Positions 1 through 9,300 of a stretch of DNA of 64,000 nt are shown in pieces. Source of the stretch: Perkinsus olseni (lineage: Eukaryota; Perkinsozoa; Perkinsida; Perkinsidae); the NCBI GenBank assembly GCA_013115135.1, contig JABANP010000004.1:62001-126000 (forward strand). Direction: 5' to 3'. The notes below the pieces were generated by a model that saw only the letters and a list, made by a program, of their open reading frames with translations, did no database searches and was not told the DNA's origin. The position numbers and the translations under genes are program-made. Each line of letters opens with the position of its first letter. Position 1 is the first letter of the stretch.

Positions 1-345
1 TTGAGCCCCGTCTCAAATAGCCACACTGTACTGAGTTACAGTGCAATAGTGGTAGCAGCTCCTTGTTCTCGGAGACCACTTTGACTTGAACTTCCACTCC
101 GGTACTTACCACTTACCATCTTCATGAAAGTCGAGCCCAAATCCTGAATCAGGATTCCTGATTGTGCGACGAACTCTCCGTCATCAACATGTTCGGTTCG
201 GTGTCAAGTTGCTATAACACTTAGAGGCATGCTTATTATATATCTTCGGCTGCTTCTCGTTCGATAAGGAGACTTCTACTGGTAATCTTCATACAACTCC
301 GGCTGCAGAGGTGTACAAGTCGACAATGTCAAACCGCCTAGATAC
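1..345 (+). repeat. Dispersed repeat R1, copy 1 (left-truncated by the window edge)
   Basis: Nearly identical to 26744-27070, with a few substitutions and a short extra segment around 145-155. A related segment lies inverted at 1975-2222, and a more diverged one is at about 16905-17180. No open frame is shared by the copies, so I read this as non-coding repetitive DNA of unknown class. No termini or target duplications could be defined. Confidence 0.75.
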
Positions 346-1530
346 TCCCAACAAGTCCACAATGGCGTAACCCCTAGACACTCATTCTTCGCCCACCGGA
401 ACTGCTAATCTGTTACCCTTATCGCGCAGGATCAGCTGGCGAGAGCTCCCATTTTGCCTTATGTTCTCCAGCAGCTCGCATGCACTGGGTCTCCCAATTG
501 GTTGCGGTCATCCCCTTCCATGAGCTTATCCTCAGCATCGCCTTCTAGCCCATCTCAGGACTATGACCTACCCCATCTAGGGAACATCTGTAACTTTCAT
601 GAAGGTGACTACAGCTTCGCTGCCGTTCTCAGAGCCACTCTGGAGCATGTTCTTAGCATGACCTCGCTCCCCTGCCTCGTAGATCCGCCAAAGTCATCGT
701 TTAGCATATTCATGAACTTCTACCTCGGATACCTCCCCTACAGGAACAGCTACAACTCCAATGGCGAGACAGCGCAACTACAATGAATGGTGTAAGGATA
801 GCCATTCTCAGCCTCTTTCACATCTAATAGTAAGTAAAGGAGCTAGGCCCACACTGGTGCACTCAGAGTGACTTAGCCTGAATAGACACAAGGCCTAACT
901 ACGGCCTACAACAGCCTCTGTGCACGCGTGCGGGCCATGTACGGGCTATGGAGTATCCTTGTTATGGGAGTCGTAGGAGCACTAACGATAGTAGGACCAG
1001 ACCGCGATTGACGAACACGATAGGCCGGAAAGAGCCAATATATGAAAAGGGGCAACTACGAGAATAGCCAACTCGTAAAGATCGATCAACTTCATATGTG
1101 TACGCATATATATTGGCGCGCCGAACCTGGACGGCTCTACTAACAACTCTAACAATCCTCCATCTCTCACGGAGGCGACCGTACTCAACTATAGTTCGGG
1201 CCTTCAGTGACTTCTGCACCGAGTAAAAAAGACGGCCATAGCTCGGCCCGAGCAGAATACGCATGCCTGTTGCAGCGTTCAATCAGATCAAATGCTGGAC
1301 TTCCTTGCGAAAGAAGACTGAGTCAGCCTGACTGACTAAGACTGATCACCGTATCTGACCCAGGTGGACGAGCACTAAAGTCGATCATCCATAATAGCAC
1401 TTACCGCTGGGTATCGCCGACAGATAGCGGCCGATGAATAGAGACAGAAAACGAAGCGACATATATGCAAAAGCCGTCCTGTGAGCTCACCAAAGACATT
1501 CCGCTCAAGATTCTACCCTTGACGATGGCC
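346..1530. other. No convincing gene; intergenic and repetitive DNA
   Basis: An open frame at 454-786 starts with TTG rather than ATG and shows no recognisable motif, so it is not called. Positions 1204-1275 match part of the ~420-bp repeat R2 found at 15460-15895 and 19720-20140. I see no RNA gene, intron signal or tandem array in the remainder. Confidence 0.5.
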
Positions 1531-1911
1531 CTACGGTACACATATGTTACTCTCTTTGTTAGCGAGAGGAGGTAGTTTATCCAGGCCTGTGCAGCTCAGG
1601 ATCCCGTCGTAGCACCCAAAGTCTTCCAAGCAGTCTACACAGGATTTACTTGCAGGAAGAGACGCACACTCATCCGAGCAAAAAGTGTCATAGCACTCGG
1701 CATAGTGGGTGAAGCAGGAGGGACAGTCGTCCCACATATCACAACCCTCTGAGATGCACAAGTCAACCCCCCACGGATCCGTCTTGACACAGTGGTAGAG
1801 GAAGTCGGCAAAGAGTTGACTCTTGAGCATATCCGTGTCCGTAATGCAGCGGTCATCTGCCTTCGGAGTAACTGCAGAAGCAATCACAACGACGGCGGCG
1901 AGGAGGCGCAT
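1531..1911 (-). CDS. Small secreted 14-cysteine protein, family member A
   Basis: A 126-residue protein from an ATG at 1911 (an upstream in-frame ATG at 2202 lies in repeat DNA and is ignored). It begins MRLLAAVVVIASA, a typical signal peptide, so the product is probably secreted. The mature part holds 14 cysteines in the same order as paralogues B (16019-16408), C (17887-18258) and D (20267-20951). Shared landmarks are F-x-x-FL-x-x-C near residue 35, a C-x-x-CF motif near residue 70, a C-x-D-C motif, and a CTGL motif near residue 110. All members lie on the minus strand. I do not recognise the family; the even cysteine number suggests seven disulphides. Members have no introns. The function is unknown. 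A role at the cell surface or towards a host would be speculation. Confidence 0.75.
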   Translation of the reverse strand: MRLLAAVVVIASAVTPKADDRCITDTDMLKSQLFADFLYHCVKTDPWGVDLCISEGCDMWDDCPSCFTHYAECYDTFCSDECASLPASKSCVDCLEDFGCYDGILSCTGLDKLPPLANKESNICVP

Positions 1912-1974
1912 TTGCAGATTGACTGGTTCGGAATCAAAGAACGGACCTGCTAGAATCAGATTCCAATGAACCAT

Positions 1975-2222
1975 ATCATATGCACTATAACTCAGTACAG
2001 TGTGGCTATTTGAGACGGGGCTCAAAGAAAGGTAAAACCGGACTCGGGAGGAGTTCGGAGAAAACTGCTCTAGTTGCGGATTTAAGGTGAACGTATGTTC
2101 AATAGCATGACGAGGAACGCATGTGTTCACTGGGACGAACGTACGTATCACGAGCAAAGGAGCACAAAGAGCAAGGTTGGGATTTATGGTACGCAGCAGC
2201 AATGAAGTGCACTATAGTGCAG
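1975..2222 (-). repeat. Dispersed repeat R1, copy 2 (inverted), upstream of gene A
   Basis: Reverse complement of the sequence at 26601-26790, which includes the start of copy 1. It lies directly upstream of cysteine-rich gene A. It ends near a 12-bp palindrome, GCACTATAGTGC, at about 2209-2220; a related palindromic segment occurs at 21208-21222 in copy 4. A second, diverged ~50-bp piece of the same repeat follows at 2268-2318. Confidence 0.7.
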
Positions 2223-3021
2223 ATGAGACCGGAAGCCAGGTGACTTGACACGAATAGATGATCTGCACCATAACTCAATACAGTGTGGCTATGAGCAGGG
2301 GCTCAAAGAGTAGTAAAAAACTCGACTTGATGGGACTCGCATCAAAGTGATCAACTCCCATCATAGGAGTTGGTCGATATTGAGATTCCACAGCGTAATC
2401 TAGAACGCATACTCATGCACGCAGTGACGCGGAGTGGCGCATAATGAGGTCAGACGGTTATCTGAGAGTAATGTTGCAGTAAAGGGTAATGCCGCGGAGA
2501 CAGTCTAACAGCAGAGTAGCACTGAACCGGGTGACTGCTTCTGCTATGACATAGCGTATAGTCGTCACTAAGTAGCCACTATGGTGCAGGTCTATGGGGG
2601 AGTCTCTAGTGCGAACTGGAACGCATACCCATGCACGCAAGCGCAAGGCGCGTAATGGTAGAGGATGCACACTTGTAGCGAGTCTAGAAGGTGCCCCTGG
2701 TAGGCGTTGCTTCGAGACTACTAAGCAGTGGTGTTATAAGTTGCTGCAATACATAGTGGCTACTACAATTGAGTAAGGTTGAAGGCTGGCAATGAACCAG
2801 GAAGTCCCGCGGAATGATGACCCCCTGGACCGAGCTGCAACTCAAAACGTGGAGAAACTGGAAACGACCACACGATTCGTAAAATAAAGACTGCAACAGT
2901 CAGACCATGTATATCGTAGTCCATTTGTAATTGGTACACGTAGTTAAAGTACTCATAATTGGACTGCGTAAAAAACTAATACCCGTTGTATTGCGCAAGT
3001 TCCATCACGACCAGGTTACGG
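2223..3021. other. No gene seen; possible upstream region of gene A
   Basis: Contains two copies of a motif built on AACGCATAC(C/T)CATGCACGC (about 2401-2430 and 2612-2645) that recurs upstream of paralogues B (about 16665-16700) and, loosely, C (18398-18440). Whether this is a promoter element or a repeat fragment cannot be decided from the sequence. No convincing coding frame is present. Confidence 0.4.
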
Positions 3022-4008
3022 CTAACGATTGGGTGGGAAATTTGTGAGCCACATGATACCCTTCTCGTCCATCATAGCGGACAGCACTTCCTTAATCGCT
3101 GCGAGCATCCTTTCAACGCGCTCTCGCTGGTCTCTTGGGGCATCCGGGGAAGATGCCCGCTCATTGGCGGCTTCTAAAAACCTGCGAGTGAGGTCCAGGT
3201 ACTGCAGGAGGTCTTCCGCGGACAAAGAGCGCAGGATGTTCATCAGCAACTCCCGTCGCATCAACTCACAGTTGAAGACAGCGGCGTCGTTGTAATCTCG
3301 AGTATCAAGGCCCAAACCGATAGGCCTCAGAGCGTCGAGCAGCCAGGTAGGACCACGAGCGGACAGAGACTTCTTCACCAGAGAGACCATAGCGCGAATA
3401 ACCTCGGTGCAACGGAGTTGAATGTTTGGATCATCGTGGGACTTTGACGACGCCTCGAAGTACATCAGATATTCCTGGTTGAGCTCAATAATCTTCATCA
3501 AGTGCTTATCGTCAAGGGAGTCCTTAAAAACTGGAACTTCGAATTCAAACCGGGAGAGCTCGTCAAGGTAGGCTGCCTGTTGACCATAAGACCCCGGATC
3601 GGTGTCTTCCAACTTGTGCCCGTTTGACTGAACACCCTCATCCGAACTCTTCGTCTCCTTCTTCGAGGGCTCAGCTCGATCCACCCCAGGAGGCATACTA
3701 TCGACGACTTCTGCATCCACACCAGTAGCATTCATTGTTCGCTGCTTTTTGGCAGCTGCCTCGAGGCCCTGGGACCTACTGGCAGACGGAGCCGCCTCTA
3801 AGTCAGAATCGCCGCTGCTGGAAGCAATAGATACAGTACCGCTCTCAAGCTCGCGCCATCTCACGAGGCCCCCACTGTCTCGATCGGAAACCATACTCTC
3901 ATCTTCCCGTTTACACTGTTCACCGGCTGCTGCTGCAACCTCCGCGGAGTCTACCATTCTCACCACCCTACGGTCGGACCTCCATTTCCTTCCACCTCTT
4001 CGGCTCAT
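3022..4008 (-). CDS. Unknown protein, serine/acid-rich N-terminus and helical C-terminus
   Basis: Open frame of 328 residues. The first 17 residues overlap the end of the WD40 frame upstream, so the true start is probably the internal methionine at residue 18 (position 3957), or the frame is a 3' exon. Residues ~20-150 are rich in Ser, Asp, Glu and Lys with a short basic stretch (AAKKQR) that could act in nuclear import. Residues ~155-328 are predicted helical, with regularly spaced Leu and Arg/Glu. I recognise no domain. Codon use is like the neighbours and the frame is long and clean, which argues that it is real. It may be a second gene downstream of the WD40 gene, or its C-terminal part joined by a short intron near 3970-4010. 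Confidence 0.55.
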   Translation of the reverse strand: MSRRGGRKWRSDRRVVRMVDSAEVAAAAGEQCKREDESMVSDRDSGGLVRWRELESGTVSIASSSGDSDLEAAPSASRSQGLEAAAKKQRTMNATGVDAEVVDSMPPGVDRAEPSKKETKSSDEGVQSNGHKLEDTDPGSYGQQAAYLDELSRFEFEVPVFKDSLDDKHLMKIIELNQEYLMYFEASSKSHDDPNIQLRCTEVIRAMVSLVKKSLSARGPTWLLDALRPIGLGLDTRDYNDAAVFNCELMRRELLMNILRSLSAEDLLQYLDLTRRFLEAANERASSPDAPRDQRERVERMLAAIKEVLSAMMDEKGIMWLTNFPPNR

Positions 4009-4636
4009 TCAGCACTTCCTCGCACTCGAAGAATGCTCCCTCAGGAGGGAACGGGATACGGGGACGTTCCTCGGATACACACAAGCTGAGCATGACGTAC
4101 GTGTCGATACCTCCAGTGAGCAGCAGCCGGAGACCCTTCCGCCCGTCGGCGGCCTGACTGTGGCAATAGGCTGTGGCATAGGTAGTTGCCGAAGCACCGG
4201 TCTGCCTTAACGTCGCTATGAGCTCCAATGAGTCCACTTGGTCGAAGTTGTATAATCCGAGGGCGTCGCCCATTCCGCCGACAACGATATGGTCATCATC
4301 AACCCATGCCGAAGCTTCGAGCTCTCCTTGCCTCGCAGCTGAGGCCACCGGGCTGTCGATCGGCACACTAGTAAGACCGGAAGACCATACAGACAGGCGC
4401 CCATCATCCGCAGTTGATGCGAAACTCCGACCATCGGGAGACCAAGAGAGAGAGGTTACAGCGGATGGTACTTCGATACTGCTGATCGGCGTACACTCAC
4501 GAGAACGAGTGAGCTCGAGAAGCATGAGCTGAAACTTGTCGGATGAGGTTGAGAGAACAACCCGCACTGCAGCACCCCTCAGAATCGGTCGAGATTCTGC
4601 CCCGAAGTCAGCGGCCTCGCTCCCACAGCCGGCCAT
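3968..4636 (-). CDS. WD40-repeat protein (short or partial)
   Basis: Frame of 222 residues starting with an ATG at 4636. One clear WD repeat lies at residues ~62-85: a Leu-Ser-Trp-Ser-Pro-Asp-Gly segment, then Asp-Asp-Gly-Arg and a terminal VW. A weaker repeat follows around residues 108-135. WD40 proteins usually have seven repeats, so this is either part of a larger spliced gene or a degenerate family member; the partner complex is unknown. It is divergent from the IQ/RCC1 gene, with less than 70 bp (or an overlap) between the starts, so the two would share a promoter region. The 3' end overlaps the next minus-strand frame by 41 bp in another frame, which could mark an unrecognised intron. 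Confidence 0.55.
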   Translation of the reverse strand: MAGCGSEAADFGAESRPILRGAAVRVVLSTSSDKFQLMLLELTRSRECTPISSIEVPSAVTSLSWSPDGRSFASTADDGRLSVWSSGLTSVPIDSPVASAARQGELEASAWVDDDHIVVGGMGDALGLYNFDQVDSLELIATLRQTGASATTYATAYCHSQAADGRKGLRLLLTGGIDTYVMLSLCVSEERPRIPFPPEGAFFECEEVLNEPKRWKEMEVRP

Positions 4637-4702
4637 CGCATATGGAAGTCCTCGGACACTCGCGCTGTATTTCCGCTCAATCCGAGGGCCGCTGCCGCTT
4701 CC

Positions 4703-6116
4703 TTGCTCAGTAGGGCGTACAGACTGAGAGCCGAAAAGGCGGCAGTGGTCGTCCAGGCGTACTGGCGTGGGGTCCTGGTTAGACGCTGGTGGGGGAGGGT
4801 TCGGGGAGGTCTGCCGTGGCTCGCCTTGATAACCAAGGCCAAGCTAATAGCGATGCACGACGCTCAAGTGCGGCTGTCGGCGTGGTGGCGGGGTACTGCG
4901 ACGAGGGTCGTTCGATCGGGGACGGGCAAACGGGTGTACGATTACCTGGCTGCAGCTCGGGGAGACACCTGGGAGGAAGTTCACCGGAGTCGGTCAGCGC
5001 GCAGAATCCAAACTCGATGGCGGAGCCACAGACAGGTCCGTCAGTTTCGTGCTTTGACCGAGGCCACACGTGTGATACAAGATGCCATGAGGACGACTTC
5101 GTGGCGCCGCTGGTGGGTTTCGATCAGGCGAACGGTTATCCATTTACAACGTCACTTCCGAAACCGAGCAGAGCTTGCTGAGATGGAGAGGCAGCTCCGT
5201 GCCAGCGAATGGTCAAACCGCAGCATCACCCATCGGGTATCCCCCCTCGTGCTTGGTCGCGACATTTGTATCATTCACGCGCCAGAGAACGCCGAGGAGA
5301 CACTAAGGCGGACGTTCGATAGCTACGAGCGGAGCGGAGGTTGCGATTTGCATATCTTCGGATCGCGCTGCAAGCACGTTGTAGCCGTGAAAGATGGCTG
5401 GCTGTGGGTGTCTGGTCATCTAGTACCCCCTCCACCGAGGCTCGAGGCCCTCAGCGTGAAGACTGTTGCCTGCGGGTCTCAGCATATCCTATTTACCTGC
5501 AATGAAACCGAGCTCTGTTTCGCTTGGGGTTCCAACTCGATGGGGCAGTGCGGTCTGCCGCAAGATGCAGTCGCCTTCCTGAGAACGCCCTTGGCGATAC
5601 CTCTCAGAGGCTGCGACGGCAGAGTCAAACTCATAGCGGCCTCCGGGAAGACGTCGGCCTACGTTACCAAACGGAGGCCATCCAGGGTCCATGTGATCGG
5701 CCAGTGTACCGAGTCCGAGTGCGCTGATCTCGCAGACTTCGGTGATACCGCGATCATCGCGAGGATAACACTGTCAGTATTCGAAGACACCTCACGGCGT
5801 CTCCTCAAGCCCTGCGTCTTTGTCCTCACTGGCAAGGGCGAGCTTTTTTCCTGGGGGGACAATACATGCAAGCAGCTCGGAAGGCTGATAGAAGACTCGT
5901 CGCTTGCTCGGGTGCCTGGCAAGGTGCAGCTTGGCGATGCAAGGGCAGCGGGTCGTGTAGTCCAGGTATCGGTGGCGGCCGGTGCCGTTTACGTGCTGGC
6001 CGTCACAGACGTCGGTGAGGTCTTCGTCTGGGGGACCGTCATGCGGGCTCATGTGGGCGGCCCTCCAGAAGCCTTCAATTTCGACTTGCCGACAAGCGTT
6101 ATTCTGCCTGTCGAGA
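4703..6116 (+). pseudogene. IQ-motif/RCC1-repeat protein, 5' part, disrupted by LTR element 1
   Basis: The reading frame is open before 4703, but no in-frame ATG is visible, so the 5' end is unresolved (an upstream exon is likely). Residues ~1-170 carry four or five IQ-like motifs, for example VVQAYWRGVLVRRWW and RRIQTRWRSHRQVRQFR, which bind calmodulin-type proteins. From about residue 200 come RCC1-type repeats (CFAWGSNSMGQCG; LFSWGDNTCKQLG; VFVWGTV). Coding is cut at 6116, where element 1 begins; the target duplication CGAGA is at 6112-6116. The remaining codons are found after the element at 11273-11508, in a frame that would have been continuous before insertion. A truncated product would add a few LTR-encoded residues and stop at 6148. 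Confidence 0.75.
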
Positions 6117-6274
6117 TGTTACCAGTCATGGCAAACCCAAGTACTTAAGACTTCTCAAGAGACTATAATTAAGAGTACATCATCATTAATCAATGGGCAA
6201 CGCTAAGCTAAGATATGGGGACAGATGTCTTGTGTGCTGAGTGGTCAGGGACACTGGCCACCAGACACACAACA
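6117..6274 (-). repeat. 3' LTR of element 1 (158 bp)
   Basis: Identical by eye to 11110-11267. Termini TG...CA in both orientations. Sits inside the IQ/RCC1 coding sequence. Confidence 0.92.
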
Positions 6275-6337
6275 TCTCCCTTCCCCAGACCAAAATCTCA
6301 AATGAAAACAACTATCATTCTCAAATTTCATTATTGA

Positions 6338-9300
6338 TCATCTACAAACTTCAGCATCGTCACCATCGGCCTCATCATCATCATCATCACTTGAAGGAAC
6401 CAATGAACGCATAATCTTCAAATCCTTACTATGATGAATACCACCATCATCGAGCTCCACGCGATTGTCGCCCAAGACCTTGGTGATCGTAGCCGGAGTG
6501 TACAACGGTGATAACTTAGAAGTGCGCTTCGTAGACTTTACCATCACCTTCTGTCCAACTTTAAGAGCATCACCAGTAAAGGGTATGGAGTTAATAGTAC
6601 GATCAACACAAGACCTTCGGTATGTGTTCCACACCTCATGTCGCTCATCAGGAAGGACTCGTGGCAGACCCAATAACAGATCAACACCAGGGAAGTACGT
6701 GATGATATCTATAGGGCATAAGTTCTTCGCACGAGGAATAGGGGCATTGTTGATCTCGCCGGTAGCCTTGTCCACTAGATCTTGCCAACTGAGAAGGTCA
6801 TAACCAACGGCACCCTGGAGTGACAGGCGTCGTAGTTTTTGATTAATGCAACGGTGCCGTCTCTCTACGAGACCATTACAGTTGCTCGCATAAAGAGGAC
6901 TGAACGTCCACTCACCAGGGAAACTAGAGGCAGCAGCTTCAAAGTAGGTCGCATTATCACTGACGCATATATCTGGAAAATATCCGAAGACCCTATACAC
7001 CTTGTTGATCAACTGGCGAATGTCGTTGTTAGTAGGGGCTGTATCACAGACCCGGGTTAACAAGTAACCAGTATAGTAACAACACAGGGTACAAACATAT
7101 ATAGTGTCGTCGAACGGACCAAGGACATCCAGTCCAACCTTCGTAAAGGGAACACAGAATAGAGCAGAGGAAGACGCAGGTTGCTTGTACATGTTGTCAC
7201 CAGGACGGACCACCGTACGAGCACACAAGTCGCATAGATCATGCACCTTACGAAGAGTGTCCTTCATATTAGGCCATTTAAAAAAACCTTTTAGACGTTG
7301 ATAGACCGGTTCAACACCTTCGTGACCAATGGAGTGAGCCAACCGGGCCACCGCAACTTGCTGATCAGAGTCGTCCAGTTCCATCACAAAGTCACCACCT
7401 ATAGCATGGGCAGATATACAGGCTTCAACTTGCTTTTCCATGTCAGGGAGTAGGCGCTGCATGGGCCTATAGTCATACTGCAACATCGGGTTCTCAACAG
7501 GGGCTTCGTCAGGAAGGACATCATGAACCTTCTGGCGCTTACGGCTAGATCGACGAGGAGAGGACGCCTCGGCTTCCACGTCAGTAGCTCTGCTTTGGGC
7601 ACGAGTACGGACAGGCATAACCGACTCGCTCTTAGGCGGCTCTCGATCTTGAAGTTGGGCTCGAAGTTGATGAATTTCCAGTAGCAGTGGATGCCTGGTT
7701 CCATCATCAGCAGGATTCTCCTTAGTGGATACGAACTTGAACGATAGATGCAGCCCCTTGGCCGCAACTTGAACCAGATCTAAATACTTCTGGTTTAGAG
7801 CTTGAAAGGGACCTCGAGGAACCCGTCGATTCATCAAAATGCTCAAAGCAGTTTTTGAGTCGACACAGACAGTGATGGTACTAGTGAAAAAAAGGCCGGT
7901 ATCAATCATTATGAGCTGTAGACGGCTAAGGGCATGCCAAACACAGCTCAATTCCAAAACATTTATATGATTGTGAGACTCAGCAGCACTGAGGACAAAC
8001 TGGTCTTGGAATAGAGGGGTGGAATCGTCACCCTGATAGATTCGGTAACACTGCATCGTCTTAGAGGAGTCGGTAAACACGCTCAAGGGTAAGTCCATAT
8101 CAACACGACGAGGGACCTTGGGTAGAGTGCAACCTTTCACCAGCTCCAACCATTTTAAAAGCACATTTTGAAGTGGTTCTGGCATCGGTGAGTCCCAGGG
8201 AGAATCATCAGAACTCCTCCAAGCCGACAACAAACCAATGATAGTGTGCTTCAAAGGTAAAATATGTAACGGTAGACAATCAGGCATATTAGTTATCAGA
8301 CCGAGTATACGTAGGCCATTACGGTAGGTAGCCGAAGGAGGAAGCACCATACGAACAGCTGCTTCAAACTTATCCGGGCGGTACATGATAAAGTCCAGAT
8401 TGATGAGCATGCCAAGACCAACGTGTGACACATCGCTTTCCAGATGGTCGACCGTCAGGGGAAGGCCATGGTCCGCGTAGAGCTCGACGCTCTTGTCACA
8501 CACCTGACAATCGTCACTAACACGACGTGGGCGGACAATATCATCCATATAGCTCGCAGGGAGAGGGAGGCCCGGAGACGGTGGAGGGAGAGATGCTTCC
8601 AAAAAAGCCATCACATACTCTAACGATAGTGGGGCCACGGCCGAGCCGTAGATCAAGTTCATAAATTGATACACCGAGAAGCCATTATGCTTCCAAAAAA
8701 TTTGCAACTTACTTGCCATGACTTCTCCACAGCGAAGGCACATGAAGGCGTCCTTGACATCAAGCATCGAAGCCATTTCGCTGGCTCGAAGGCGATGTAC
8801 CACAACTGAGATGCACCGCTGAGGATTAGTGATAGGATGGCGTTGAAGAGTAAGCCGTAAGACATGGTTAAGCTGCACAAGGGGAGTTACTACACGGTAT
8901 CGTTTTCTACCGAGTATCCCATAAAAATTAGAGCGAAACCGACTTGGTGATGGAGTAGAAACAGGAACCAACTTCTTCGCAGCGATGAAGTTGTCCAATT
9001 GTTGTGTACACTCACGACGACACTTATCATCGGCCTTCGCCCAACGCCAATGACAGTGCGGAACGGTGGGGACCTGTAAAGAGTCAAGCCACGATCCATA
9101 TTCCTTAGAGAAGTCACACAGGAAATACTTGGATCCACCAATTGACTGATGTAAAGTGATTCTGTACCAGGACGACTCCATCACAATTGCCAGTAGGGGG
9201 TCCTTTACCGGCGCAAAGGTGGCCGTAGGGAAGTCAGGGACCTCTATAGGTATGTCAGCGTTCTTGACCTTAAATGCATAGTCCTTCTTTTCACCAATCA

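Noticed and set aside
454..786. 110-residue plus-strand frame
   Set aside because: Begins with TTG, has no motif, and lies in intergenic/repeat DNA.
962..1282. Minus-strand frames containing AATGMRILLGPSYGR, also seen at 15643-15957 and near 19880
   Set aside because: This is the translated R2 repeat; the shared peptide arises from the repeat sequence and its surroundings are not conserved as coding.
4779..6052. Minus-strand frames antisense to the IQ/RCC1 gene
   Set aside because: Shadows of the plus-strand gene, whose IQ and RCC1 motifs are clear.
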